In this document: positions 1 to 7,744 of the stretch, one piece after another | Position numbering within the stretch: position 1 is the stretch's first letter | Layout: each line of letters starts with the position of its first letter | NCBI GenBank assembly: GCA_963718685.1 | Contig: OY970356.1 | Coordinates: 434,001 to 498,000, forward strand | DNA length: 64,000 nucleotides | Reading direction: 5' to 3' | Origin: CAVQWH01 sp963718685 | Lineage (GTDB): Bacteria > Patescibacteriota > Saccharimonadia > Saccharimonadales > Saccharimonadaceae | Translations under genes and position numbers: made by a program | Notes under the pieces: generated by a model | The model's input: the letters and a program-made list of their open reading frames with translations, nothing else | What the model was told of the DNA's origin: nothing | Database searches by the model: none

Positions 1-109
1 TTTGGGCATGGCGCAATTTGCTGGCAGCTACCAGTTCCATAGCCTTAGTAATTTGGCGGGTGCCGGTAATAGACTTGATACGGCGCTTTAGTGTAATCAT
101 ACTTGCCAT
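1..109 (-). CDS. atpG: ATP synthase F1 gamma subunit, N-terminal fragment
   Basis: This is the first 36 codons of the rotor-stalk subunit that turns inside the alpha3-beta3 head of F1. The visible residues begin MASMITLKRRI, followed by KSITGTRQITKAM and ELVAASK, which is the classical conserved N-terminal helix of gamma. The ATG at 109-107 overlaps the TAA stop of atpA by one base (TAATG), so translation is probably coupled. The gene continues past the left edge of the window; atpD and atpC presumably follow but cannot be seen. Confidence 0.95.
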   Translation of the reverse strand, partial: MASMITLKRRIKSITGTRQITKAMELVAASKLRHAQ

Positions 110-1692
110 TATGAACCGCTCCTGTTTTCAGTTTCTGTTTCTTTTTTAGGCTCAGGCTTTTCAGATGCTTTATAACTGCTAGCTACGGATTCAGCAACTT
201 TAAGAATAGTTTTCTGGTCTTCGTTGCTGGGTTGGTTGCCGGTATTAACGTCTTTGGTCAGTTTAGAGTGCTTGGTTTCCAACTCTCTAAGCAGTGCTTG
301 CTCGGCAGCTTTTATCTTATCAAGCGGAACTTTATCGAATTTACCTTCGGTTGCCGCCACTAGGACAGAATACATCTGCCAAATAGCGTAAGGGCTGAAT
401 TGTGGCTGCTTGAGTAGTTCGGTCAATCTTTGGCCGCGTTCAATTCGGTGGCGAGTTTCTGCGTCCAAGTCGGTAGAGAACTGGCTGAATGAAGCAAGCT
501 CGCGGAATTGCGCCAAATCAAGGCGCAAAGACTTTGCCACGCTTTTAATAGCTTTGGTCTGGGCGCTGCCGCCCACGCGTGAAACTGATAAACCTACTGA
601 GATAGCCGGTCTGATACCTTGATAGAATAGGTTGGTTTCCAGGAAAATCTGGCCATCGGTAATAGAAATAACATTGGTAGGAATGTAGGCGCTGATATCA
701 CCGGCCTGAGTTTCAACAATCGGCAGAGCCGTCAGACTGCCGCCGCCCAGTTCGTCATTCAACTTAGCCGAGCGCTCTAGCAAACGAGAGTGAAGATAGA
801 AAACATCACCTGGATAAGCCTCGCGGCCTGGTGGGCGGCGAAGTAGTAGCGACATTTGGCGGTAAGCTACGGCATGCTTAGACAAGTCATCGTAAATCAC
901 TAAAGCATGGCCTTTATTGTCTCTAAAGTACTCAGCCATTGCCGTAGCAGCGTAAGGCGCTAAATAAAGCAGTGCTGCCGGATCGGACGGACTAGTGGCA
1001 ACTATAACGGTTTGCTCCATGACACCCTCGCGCTTGAGTCGCTCAACCAAACGGGCAATTTTACTGAGACGCTGGCCGATTGCCACATATACGTTGATAA
1101 CACCGGATTTTTGGCGATATTGGTTAATCATAGTATCAATCGCAATCGCAGTCTTGCCGGTCTGACGATCGCCGATAATCAACTCGCGCTGGCCGCGGCC
1201 GATCGGAATCATGGCATCGATAGCGTTAAGCCCGGTCATCAGAGGTTCATGGACGCTTTTGCGATCCATTACGCCAGGCGCTTTCTGCTCAACGCGGGCA
1301 GTGTGTTTTGATTTAATAAGATCGCCGCCATCCAAAGGACGTCCCAGCGGATCGACTACACGGCCGACAAGTTCCGGACCTACCGGCACTTCCAAGACCT
1401 TACCAGATAAACGCGCCTTGGCGCCGGCTTCAACTTCAACGTCTTCGCCAAGCAACACGGTACCGACTTCGTCTTCGCTTAAGTTAAACGCAAAAGCAGT
1501 AACGGGCTTTCCGTGAACTCCATCGATTTCCAACATTTCGGAAAAGCCGCATTTTCGTAGCCCATAAATCCAGGCCACGCCGTCTCCGACGCGAGTCACA
1601 ATTCCTGTATCTTCAATCTCCGGCTTAGTTTTCAGCTCAGCAATAGCTGCTCGAATGTCGCTGGAAAGTTCTTTGATGGTTAGTTCACTCAC
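109..1692 (-). CDS. atpA: ATP synthase F1 alpha subunit
   Basis: Non-catalytic nucleotide-binding subunit of the F1 head, 527 residues, a normal length. The order is an N-terminal beta-barrel, then a P-loop GDRQTGKTA near residue 170, the alpha-specific segment PGREAYPGDVFYLHSRLLER, and the arginine-finger region SVGLSVSRVGGSAQ. The start is GTG at 1692, directly after the atpH stop (TAA at 1695-1693), leaving no intergenic base. The C-terminal 30 residues (KPEPKKETETENRSGS) form a charged tail that looks disordered. It belongs to the atp operon read leftward from about 4130. Confidence 0.97.
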   Translation of the reverse strand: MSELTIKELSSDIRAAIAELKTKPEIEDTGIVTRVGDGVAWIYGLRKCGFSEMLEIDGVHGKPVTAFAFNLSEDEVGTVLLGEDVEVEAGAKARLSGKVLEVPVGPELVGRVVDPLGRPLDGGDLIKSKHTARVEQKAPGVMDRKSVHEPLMTGLNAIDAMIPIGRGQRELIIGDRQTGKTAIAIDTMINQYRQKSGVINVYVAIGQRLSKIARLVERLKREGVMEQTVIVATSPSDPAALLYLAPYAATAMAEYFRDNKGHALVIYDDLSKHAVAYRQMSLLLRRPPGREAYPGDVFYLHSRLLERSAKLNDELGGGSLTALPIVETQAGDISAYIPTNVISITDGQIFLETNLFYQGIRPAISVGLSVSRVGGSAQTKAIKSVAKSLRLDLAQFRELASFSQFSTDLDAETRHRIERGQRLTELLKQPQFSPYAIWQMYSVLVAATEGKFDKVPLDKIKAAEQALLRELETKHSKLTKDVNTGNQPSNEDQKTILKVAESVASSYKASEKPEPKKETETENRSGS

Positions 1693-2103
1693 TTATACGG
1701 TCCTCTCTGAAGTAGTTAGTTGTTTGAAACGGTTCAGTTTACTGCGCACCGAAAGATCAAGTTGCTTATCAAGCATTTCCAGCCTAACGCCGCCAACCAG
1801 ATCTTTATCTATCCGTTCATTGATTATTATTTTTTTAGCGTCAGGATATTGTTTGCGAACCTGCTGCCGAATATCATCTCTAACAGCTTCGGTAAGCTTG
1901 TTGGCGCTTACGGCGGTGATTTCGATTATACCTTGCTCAGCCCTAAAGAAAGCAACGTCACGAAGCAGAGAATGGAGCTCATCAGTCCGTCTTTCGCTCA
2001 AAAGGTAGGCGGCTATTTCACTGCTTAGCTTCTTAGCGTCAGCGTCGCTCTTTAAGGTTAGTTTGGCCACAATGTCAGCAATCTGATATCTGGGAACTTT
2101 CAT
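1693..2103 (-). CDS. atpH: ATP synthase F1 delta (OSCP-like) subunit, short form
   Basis: Peripheral-stalk subunit that joins the F1 head to the b subunits. It is only 136 residues, against about 175-180 in most bacteria. The C-terminal half is recognisable from the segment IIINERIDKDLVGGVRLEML followed by DKQLDLSVRSKLNRFKQ, equivalent to the family's conserved '(I/L)GG..ir..d...D.Sv...L..l' motif. The missing length comes from the N-terminal helical domain that normally grips the alpha subunits. Position between atpF (1 nt away) and atpA (adjacent) supports the call. The ATG at 2103 is the only sensible start. Confidence 0.85.
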   Translation of the reverse strand: MKVPRYQIADIVAKLTLKSDADAKKLSSEIAAYLLSERRTDELHSLLRDVAFFRAEQGIIEITAVSANKLTEAVRDDIRQQVRKQYPDAKKIIINERIDKDLVGGVRLEMLDKQLDLSVRSKLNRFKQLTTSERTV

Positions 2104-2104
2104 C

Positions 2105-2635
2105 TTATGCCTGCTCCTTAATAGCTTTATCGATTAGACGAGCGTCTTTTTTAGCGTCTACCTTTTCCTCGATAATCGCTTCGGTAGCTTCCGATATCAG
2201 CTCGGCCAGTTCACTCTCAAGTTTTTTGCGGGCTCTTTTGGTATCTTGTTCGATACTTTCCTTGGCCTCGCGTACAATCATGTCTGCTTTAGAGCGGGCC
2301 TTTTCCTCAATCTCTTGAGCTGAGTGACGAGCCGCATCCTGAGATTCGGTAATGATTCCATCAGCTTTAGCACGCGCTTCATGAAGTTTTTTGTCGATTT
2401 CTTTTTCAAGCTCAACCTGTCGTTTTTGCATCTGTTCGCCTAACTTAACGCCTTTATCAATAGTCTCGCGACGACGATTTAAAACATCAATAATTGGCTT
2501 GAAAGCCCATTTTTTAAGCACTAAAAATGCCAGCAAAAAAGTGATGAGCTGGATTACAAACGCCTGACCATCAACGCCTAAGGCGCCTAGTCCTGACGAA
2601 CTCTCCCCAAATTGTGTTAGCACTGTGTTAATCAC
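2105..2635 (-). CDS. atpF: ATP synthase Fo b subunit
   Basis: Peripheral-stalk b subunit, 176 residues. One hydrophobic segment lies at about residues 24-45 (QAFVIQLITFLLAFLVLKKW). It is followed by a long charged helix rich in Glu, Lys, Ala and Arg with the b-type dimerising pattern (EIDKKLHEARAKADGIITES and onward). Residues MINTVLTQFGESSSGLGAL before the membrane segment are an unusually long periplasmic start. The start codon is GTG at 2635 with AAGGA about 12 nt upstream, so initiation is probably weak or coupled to atpE, which ends 23 nt earlier. There is a single b gene here, with no b' copy. Confidence 0.93.
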   Translation of the reverse strand: MINTVLTQFGESSSGLGALGVDGQAFVIQLITFLLAFLVLKKWAFKPIIDVLNRRRETIDKGVKLGEQMQKRQVELEKEIDKKLHEARAKADGIITESQDAARHSAQEIEEKARSKADMIVREAKESIEQDTKRARKKLESELAELISEATEAIIEEKVDAKKDARLIDKAIKEQA

Positions 2636-2658
2636 TTAAATTATTTTTCCTTGGAACT

Positions 2659-2898
2659 TTATTTAACTATGAATATCGAAGCAAAGGCTAGTAAACCAAA
2701 TAGCTCGATAATAGCCACGAAAATCAGAGCTTGGCCTAGAAACTTTGCAGCCTCAGGATTGCGTCCAACCGCCGCCAAGTAATTACCGCCGATTATGCCG
2801 ATACCGACACCCGGACCGATAAATCCGCCGCCGATCATCAAACCTTTGGCAATAATAGCTGTATTAACGGCATCTGCCAGAGTTAACATGTGTAGCAT
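2659..2898 (-). CDS. atpE: ATP synthase Fo c subunit (proteolipid ring)
   Basis: c-ring subunit, 79 residues from ATG at 2898. That start was chosen because a strong Shine-Dalgarno AAGGAGT lies at 2914-2908, nine bases upstream; the longer GTG frame from 2919 would put the Shine-Dalgarno inside the gene. There are two transmembrane hairpin helices: the first carries the glycine-rich GGGFIGPGVGIGIIGG packing motif, the loop is AVGRNPEA, and the second carries the ion-binding Glu in FVAIIELFGLL. The Glu is followed by Leu, and the first helix lacks the Gln of sodium-type rings, so proton coupling is the likelier reading (inference). Confidence 0.95.
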   Translation of the reverse strand: MLHMLTLADAVNTAIIAKGLMIGGGFIGPGVGIGIIGGNYLAAVGRNPEAAKFLGQALIFVAIIELFGLLAFASIFIVK

Positions 2899-2961
2899 TT
2901 TATATTTACTCCTTATCACTTAATTTATTAACAATTTTATTAAACTGAGTCAAAATAAACC

Positions 2962-3816
2962 TCACGCCTTTTCAGGCTGCATCTTTATTGTTTCAGGCTG
3001 CTCATCGTCGGTCAAGTCTCTAGCACTTTCGAGGTCGTGTTGCTGTGAATGATTAACCGCAATCGCCAAATACATGACACTTAAGATGACGAATATATAA
3101 GATTGCAAGGCACCCACACCCAGCTCAATAAGCGTGAAGGGCAAGGCGCTGACAGGTGCTAAAACATGACCCAGATATGAAAATACCGCAATGACCATTT
3201 CGCCGATTGCTACGTTAAGAAAGAGTCGAAGACTTAAGGAAATCACGCGCGTAAGATCGGTAAACATTTCCAGTAATCCGATTGTAAAATAAAGGGGATT
3301 GCGCGGACTGCCCACAAAGAAATGGCGAAGATATTTTAATATTCCACCCGACTCACGTACTGACGCTACGTAAACCACGGCCATAGTGACCGCCGCCATT
3401 GCGAAAGTACTGTTTAAGTCTCCCGTGAACGGCCTGAATAGTGGGTTTTCTCCCGCTCGAAAACCTTCGCCTACAACTGGCAGTAAACCAAGCCAGGTAT
3501 TAAGTAGTATGAAGAAGAACAGGGTAACAAAGTAAGGAACATACTTGCGCGCCACTTTCTTGTCGTCAAAAGCATTTGTAACTAAATTAGAGATAAATTC
3601 CACACCGTATTCAATAAATTGCGCCAGGCCACCTTTAGGCTTGACCGTAATACGGCGAGCTACCCAAACCAGAAGAACTACTATTGCTACTATGCAAATC
3701 CAACCATAAAGAATCGAGTTTGTAATGGTCAAGCCACCAATCTGCAGCACACCGCCCGGCGCAACGTGAACTGCCGGACCACTTTCAGCTAAAAGTTTGG
3801 TAAATAATAGGTTCAC
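2962..3816 (-). CDS. atpB: ATP synthase Fo a subunit
   Basis: Stator a subunit, 284 residues, which forms the two proton half-channels against the c ring. About six hydrophobic segments are present. The essential arginine lies in the helix ISLSLRLFLNVAIGEMVIAV, and the last helix has the family pattern ELGVGALQSYIFVILSVMYL. A short hydrophilic tail (HDLESARDLTDDEQPETIKM) follows. The start is GTG at 3816, overlapping the TGA of the upstream gene by four bases (GTGA), so the two are translationally coupled. Confidence 0.95.
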   Translation of the reverse strand: MNLLFTKLLAESGPAVHVAPGGVLQIGGLTITNSILYGWICIVAIVVLLVWVARRITVKPKGGLAQFIEYGVEFISNLVTNAFDDKKVARKYVPYFVTLFFFILLNTWLGLLPVVGEGFRAGENPLFRPFTGDLNSTFAMAAVTMAVVYVASVRESGGILKYLRHFFVGSPRNPLYFTIGLLEMFTDLTRVISLSLRLFLNVAIGEMVIAVFSYLGHVLAPVSALPFTLIELGVGALQSYIFVILSVMYLAIAVNHSQQHDLESARDLTDDEQPETIKMQPEKA

Positions 3817-4124
3817 TTTTTAGATTCCTTTGGATTAGACGATTTTCGATTAGCCTCCACGACAACCCGACGTAACACCGCAATCACTCCAGTGCCCGCT
3901 AGAACTACGCCGAATATAGTCCAGAGCGGAGAAGTGCCAAAATGCTCATCCAACTTAAAGCCTCCGACTATCGGAATAATTACTACCAAAGCCAGCTGCC
4001 AAGTCATATTCAGCGCCATACTTAAAAACAGATTGCGTTGATACATTGTCTGTTCAAACTCGGTTTGTTTTTTATCAGCCTCAGCATTTGGCAGCTTGCT
4101 GCGCGTCTTTTTAACTTTTTCCAT
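3813..4124 (-). CDS. AtpI/AtpZ-like small membrane protein heading the atp operon
   Basis: Predicted 103-residue membrane protein with a basic N-terminus (MEKVKKTRSKLPNAEADKK) and two membrane helices at roughly 38-60 and 70-90. The second pair has the GFKLDEHFGTSPLWTIFGVV pattern of the AtpI/AtpZ (F0F1-ATPase subunit, putative Ca2+/Mg2+ transporter) family. Family members sit upstream of atpB and help c-ring assembly or ion supply. The ATG at 4124 is preferred over an upstream in-frame start at 4163, because a TGT-TATAAT extended -10 lies at 4142-4134, inside the longer frame; the mRNA would be nearly leaderless. Confidence 0.8.
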   Translation of the reverse strand: MEKVKKTRSKLPNAEADKKQTEFEQTMYQRNLFLSMALNMTWQLALVVIIPIVGGFKLDEHFGTSPLWTIFGVVLAGTGVIAVLRRVVVEANRKSSNPKESKK

Positions 4125-4133
4125 CTTTGTCTG

Positions 4134-4184
4134 ATTATAACAGTCGCCACCGCTGCATGACAAGAGTGAAGCCTGTGTTATAAT
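4134..4184. promoter_or_regulatory. Divergent promoter pair for the atp operon and glutaredoxin
   Basis: On the minus strand, TATAAT lies at 4139-4134 with TGT before it and TTGTCA about 18 bases upstream; it points to the atp operon start at 4124, nine bases on. On the plus strand, TATAAT lies at 4179-4184, also preceded by TGT (extended -10), ten bases before the glutaredoxin ATG at 4195. Both spacings imply very short or absent 5' leaders. Confidence 0.75.
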
Positions 4185-4194
4185 TTAAATAACT

Positions 4195-4449
4195 ATGAAT
4201 AAAGCCAAAAAACCAAAAATAATCATTTACACAGCAAGCTGGTGCGGTTTTTGCCGCAGCGAAAAACAATATTTTGACAGCAAAAATATTGCCTACACCG
4301 AGAAAGATATAGAAAAAGACTTGGAAGCTCAAAAAGAACTTCTAGAAAAACTAAAAGGCAACTTTCGCGGCGTGCCGGTTACCGACATTAATGGTGAGAT
4401 AATCTTAGGTTTTGATAGGCCAAAGATCGACGCAGCACTTAGCGCCTAG
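4195..4449 (+). CDS. Glutaredoxin-like (NrdH/Grx) thiol-disulfide protein
   Basis: 84-residue thioredoxin-fold protein. The active site is CGFC in the segment IIYTASWCGFCRSEKQYFD, and the cis-proline loop is RGVPVTDING. The family reduces disulfides in ribonucleotide reductase or other cytosolic targets; which target applies here cannot be told from sequence. It is a single gene facing away from the atp operon, read from ATG at 4195 with the -10 box ten bases upstream and no Shine-Dalgarno. Confidence 0.9.
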   Translation: MNKAKKPKIIIYTASWCGFCRSEKQYFDSKNIAYTEKDIEKDLEAQKELLEKLKGNFRGVPVTDINGEIILGFDRPKIDAALSA

Positions 4450-4508
4450 TCTATTAAACTTATAGAAGCGCCTGAACTTTCAAAAGGTCTTAAAAACTCA
4501 GGTACTTC

Positions 4509-4534
4509 GCCAGTTTTTTAACGATAAAACTGGC
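4509..4534. terminator. Terminator hairpin between convergent genes
   Basis: GCCAGTTTT at 4509-4517 pairs exactly with AAAACTGGC at 4526-4534, with an 8-nt loop. It lies between the glutaredoxin stop (4449) and the end of the minus-strand gene at 4545, so it can serve both directions. Confidence 0.7.
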
Positions 4535-4544
4535 AAAATCGGTT

Positions 4545-5087
4545 TTATTTAAGGCCACCCATGTGAGGCCCTCTATCTGCGTCTCTGTCTGCCTCCTCCT
4601 CGTACTCGGCAACTCGATTATCTGGAATCTTGTCGGGCGTTCGCCGGATCATCGCTGGCATCCACCGATCAAATACCGTGAGCGCCAATACGCCCAGTAG
4701 CGTCATAATTCCCGCTACTGCCACGGTATGATACGTGAACCACGAACCACCGTAAACCTGCAAATATTCTGGGTCGACCATCGCCGCAGCGATGATGTAA
4801 ACAATCCCAGGAAGCGTCGTACTGGCCATCGATCGGCGTAATACGCCAATGACGACAAGAGACAACAGCCCGATGAGAGTCCCCCAAACGAGCACGTTCA
4901 TCATGCCATAAGTCAGGTGAACGAAGAAGCCTTCCCCCGTAATAACGAGGTTCGAGCCTTGCTCTTGCGTGTTGCTGTTGAGCCCCATCGTGCCCGAGAG
5001 CATGATAATACAAGCGAACACCACCAGAGCGCAGATGCCACTGTAAACTCCGCGGCGCGAGTTAAGGTACTGCATATAGTTATGCAT
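4545..5087 (-). CDS. Four-helix membrane protein of unknown function
   Basis: 180-residue protein not recognised. Hydrophobic stretches are seen at about 15-33, 55-83, 88-103 and 115-140. The C-terminal 35 residues are hydrophilic and acidic (YEEEADRDADRGPHMGGLK), so the tail is probably cytoplasmic. It is a single gene with a textbook promoter directly upstream (TTGACA at 5124-5119, 17 bases, TATAAT at 5101-5096), and the ATG follows eight bases after the -10. It is therefore probably transcribed strongly as a leaderless message. Confidence 0.75.
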   Translation of the reverse strand: MHNYMQYLNSRRGVYSGICALVVFACIIMLSGTMGLNSNTQEQGSNLVITGEGFFVHLTYGMMNVLVWGTLIGLLSLVVIGVLRRSMASTTLPGIVYIIAAAMVDPEYLQVYGGSWFTYHTVAVAGIMTLLGVLALTVFDRWMPAMIRRTPDKIPDNRVAEYEEEADRDADRGPHMGGLK

Positions 5088-5095
5088 AGTTTTAT

Positions 5096-5124
5096 ATTAT
5101 AGTCTATAAAGTTATTTTTGTCAA
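5096..5124 (-). promoter_or_regulatory. Consensus sigma70-type promoter
   Basis: TTGACA at 5124-5119, a spacer of exactly 17 bases, and TATAAT at 5101-5096; both hexamers match the consensus completely. The start codon of the 180-residue membrane protein is at 5087. Confidence 0.85.
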
Positions 5125-5139
5125 GTAGGTAGCTGAGGT

Positions 5140-5679
5140 TTAGCTAATTCTAGTAAGATCTGATGCTTCTTTCAGCGTTTTATCACCAACATAAGTCGTA
5201 GCTAGAAATTGTTGGAAAAAATCATCGCCGTATTCTTTGGCAGCATCTAGGCATAGTTTTACGTAACGTTCCTGAGCTGGATTGCCACTTTCGTAACTAC
5301 CATCGCACCTATTTGATGAAAATGTAAAGCACTCGCCAAGAGATTTACCAGTCTCGAAATCATAAGCCACAGTACTTACCAGTTTATAGCCATCTTCACG
5401 CTTTTTTAGATCCTCTAAGCCATCAGGACTTGTTTCGAAAACTACTCCGTTAACCTGTTTACTTTTGTCAACTACGACATCAACGCTACAATATGGAATA
5501 CCAGCTAGATCCAGGTTGTGAGTGTGCCAGCCTTGCGAGGTCCACTTACTGAATTCTCTACGGAACCCTTTAATCCAAACTGGCTTAATATCCTTGGCGT
5601 CGGGAGCGGTGACGTGCAGCGAATAGTGACTAATCAACGAGCCGTAGCCGAAAACTTTTATCGTTTTTTGGTCAGTCAT
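5140..5679 (-). CDS. Gamma-glutamylcyclotransferase-like protein
   Basis: 179 residues with the GGCT/ChaC-like fold. The N-terminal substrate loop is VFGYGSLIS (family signature YGSL), and the probable catalytic acid is the Glu in LKKREDGYKLV near residue 95. Family enzymes release 5-oxoproline from gamma-glutamyl amines or peptides, but many bacterial members have unknown substrates. The ATG at 5679 has TATAAT six bases upstream, which supports the start. It stands alone, divergent from the corrinoid adenosyltransferase trio. Confidence 0.8.
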   Translation of the reverse strand: MTDQKTIKVFGYGSLISHYSLHVTAPDAKDIKPVWIKGFRREFSKWTSQGWHTHNLDLAGIPYCSVDVVVDKSKQVNGVVFETSPDGLEDLKKREDGYKLVSTVAYDFETGKSLGECFTFSSNRCDGSYESGNPAQERYVKLCLDAAKEYGDDFFQQFLATTYVGDKTLKEASDLTRIS

Positions 5680-5764
5680 AATAGGATTATAACCTTTAAA
5701 ACCATACAGTTGCTAATAGTTTTTGATTAGGCTGTTTTTAGTCTTTTTGGCGTATAATGAAACC

Positions 5765-6334
5765 ATGGCATTTGAAGATTACAGGCAGAAAGAAAGCGTG
5801 GTGGTAGTCTATACCGGCAACGGCAAAGGCAAAACCAGCGCCAGCCTCGGTTTAATGTGCCGTGCCCTAGGGCGAAATTGGCACGTGGCTTATATTCAAT
5901 TTATAAAAGATTGGGAAGTGGGCGAGCATACTTTCATGAATCGTATCGCCGCAGTTTACGATGAACAGCTCATGTTTTACAAGGGCGGCAAAGGCTTTTT
6001 CAACGCTGGCGAACTAAGCGAAAAAAACGTCAGTGAAGAAGACCACAAAAAAGCCGCCGAAGAAACTTACCGATTCGCCTTGGAGTGTGCGACAAGTGGA
6101 AAATACAATTTAGTCATTTGCGATGAAATTAATAATGCCATTAACGACAACCTGCTTGAAAAAGACAGACTAGAGCAGCTTTTAAAAAACCGTCATAAAA
6201 AAACCAGTTTGTGTATAACGGGAAGGGACTTCCCAGAAGAGTTTTTGCAATATGCCGATATTACAACCGAGATGCGCAAAATTAAGCATCATTTTGACGA
6301 CAAATTCTTAGCAAACGAGGGAATTGACTATTAA
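5765..6334 (+). CDS. cobA: Corrinoid adenosyltransferase, CobA/BtuR type
   Basis: 189 residues. The P-loop variant GNGKGKTSA sits near residue 20, and the conserved ALGRNWHVAYIQFIK and NLVICDEINNAI segments match the CobA/CobO family, which transfers adenosine from ATP to cob(I)alamin-type corrinoids. The ATG at 5765 is chosen because TATAAT lies at 5753-5758, six bases upstream; an in-frame start at 5723 would precede the promoter. No other corrinoid gene is seen in the window, so it probably serves salvage, or a different nucleotidyl reaction (inference). The 3' end overlaps the next gene by 11 bases. Confidence 0.85.
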   Translation: MAFEDYRQKESVVVVYTGNGKGKTSASLGLMCRALGRNWHVAYIQFIKDWEVGEHTFMNRIAAVYDEQLMFYKGGKGFFNAGELSEKNVSEEDHKKAAEETYRFALECATSGKYNLVICDEINNAINDNLLEKDRLEQLLKNRHKKTSLCITGRDFPEEFLQYADITTEMRKIKHHFDDKFLANEGIDY

Positions 6335-6905
6335 GTCCTTAGAGTCCGCTAAGCTAGAGAACTCTATTGCAGCAGCCCACTATTTGCTTGGAGCAACCAT
6401 TATTCGCACACTGCCTAGCGCCGAAGTTTTAAAAGCAAAAATAGTTGAGACCGAAAGCTACCACCAAGCTGATCCGGCCAGCCATACTCATGGCGGCCAG
6501 ACCAAACGCAACGCTGTCATGTTCGGTCCGCCCGGCAAGGCTTATGTGTATTTTACATATGGCATGCATTGGTGCTTTAATGTGACCGCCGGCAGGAATG
6601 GCGAAGGAGCCGGTGTATTAATCCGTGCCGCAGAACCGCTGGAAGGCGTTGAGAAAATGCGCCAGTTGCGTGGCGGAGTAGAATCGAGACAGCTTACTAA
6701 CGGCCCGGCTAAATTAGCTCAGGCGCTTGAAATTAACAAGAAGCTTTATGGCCATGATTTGACTAAGTCGCCTTTGCAAATCGTAGGAGGAGGTGAGGTG
6801 AAAAAGTCAGAAATTAGCATTTCACCGCGAGTTGGGATTTCCCGTAGCGTTAACGAACTGTTAAGATTTTATATAACAAACTCAAAATATGTTTCTAAAT
6901 CATGA
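6324..6905 (+). CDS. mpg: DNA-3-methyladenine glycosylase, AAG/MPG family
   Basis: 193-residue base-excision repair enzyme that removes alkylated purines. Family marks are GATIIRT at the N-terminus, the catalytic-glutamate segment KIVETESYHQADPASH near residue 45, YVYFTYGMHWCFNV, GAGVLIRAAEPLEG and LTNGPAKLAQAL. The start appears to be TTG at 6324, inside the end of cobA, with GAGGG just upstream; no ATG or GTG fits before the conserved helix. Its stop overlaps the next gene's ATG (ATGA), so the three genes 5765-7744 form a translationally coupled operon. Confidence 0.88.
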   Translation: MTIKSLESAKLENSIAAAHYLLGATIIRTLPSAEVLKAKIVETESYHQADPASHTHGGQTKRNAVMFGPPGKAYVYFTYGMHWCFNVTAGRNGEGAGVLIRAAEPLEGVEKMRQLRGGVESRQLTNGPAKLAQALEINKKLYGHDLTKSPLQIVGGGEVKKSEISISPRVGISRSVNELLRFYITNSKYVSKS

Positions 6906-7744
6906 AAGAACCAATTAAAAAATCTTTTAAAATACACGGCAGTCAATTAAGCTACTTTACTTATAATTCAAACAAAAAAGACGTGATCATTATGATTCAT
7001 GGTCTGCGCGGCGATCATCACGGTCTGGAATTTATAGCTAAAGAACTTAGTGAATTTAAAGTCATTGTGCCAGACCTGCCGGGTTTTGGCGACTCAACTC
7101 CTATGGATTTAAGGCACGACATTGAAGGTTATGTAAAGTTTGTTGGTAGCTTCATTAAAAAACTCAGGTTAACCAGATTGCCCGTCTTGGTTGGCCACTC
7201 GTTCGGCTCTATTATTTGTGCTGAGTTTGCAACTCAAAATCCTAAAACAATTTCCAAACTAGTTCTAATCAACTCTATAGCCGAACCGCCACTGAGAAAC
7301 TCTAGTCTAGGATGGATAGCAAATTTTTATTACTGGCTGGGGCAAAATCTACCCGAATATGCCGGCACTAAATTACTAAGAAGCAGATTAGTTATAAGAA
7401 TAATGAGCCGCAACTTGGCGAAGACAAAAAATCGGGAACTTCTAAAACGCGTACACAGCCAACACTTAAAATATTTCAGCGGCTTTCACGATCGTAAGAG
7501 CTTAGGCGAAGCTTACCAGGCGTCAATCAAAAGTTATGTAAGTAAGCAGGCACCTAAACTTACCATGCCAGTCTTATTAATAGCAGGCGAAAAAGATAAT
7601 ATAGCGTCGCTAGCTTCCCAAAAAAGACTGGATAAAAAAGTACCTGACAGTAAGCTGGTGACCATTGCCAATACCGGACATTTGGTACACTACGAAACAC
7701 CTAAAATAGCAGGTAAAGTAATTAGCGATTTTGCTCTAGGCTAG
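6902..7744 (+). CDS. Alpha/beta hydrolase
   Basis: 280 residues. The nucleophile elbow is GHSFGS near residue 100, the oxyanion-hole motif is IHGLRGD near residue 33, the acid lies in AGEKDNIA near residue 228, and the catalytic His is in NTGHLVHYE near residue 255. The substrate is unknown. It is the last gene of the cobA-mpg operon (ATGA overlap at 6902-6905). It runs into the converging glycosyltransferase with a 9-base tail-to-tail overlap (7736-7744). Confidence 0.85.
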   Translation: MKEPIKKSFKIHGSQLSYFTYNSNKKDVIIMIHGLRGDHHGLEFIAKELSEFKVIVPDLPGFGDSTPMDLRHDIEGYVKFVGSFIKKLRLTRLPVLVGHSFGSIICAEFATQNPKTISKLVLINSIAEPPLRNSSLGWIANFYYWLGQNLPEYAGTKLLRSRLVIRIMSRNLAKTKNRELLKRVHSQHLKYFSGFHDRKSLGEAYQASIKSYVSKQAPKLTMPVLLIAGEKDNIASLASQKRLDKKVPDSKLVTIANTGHLVHYETPKIAGKVISDFALG

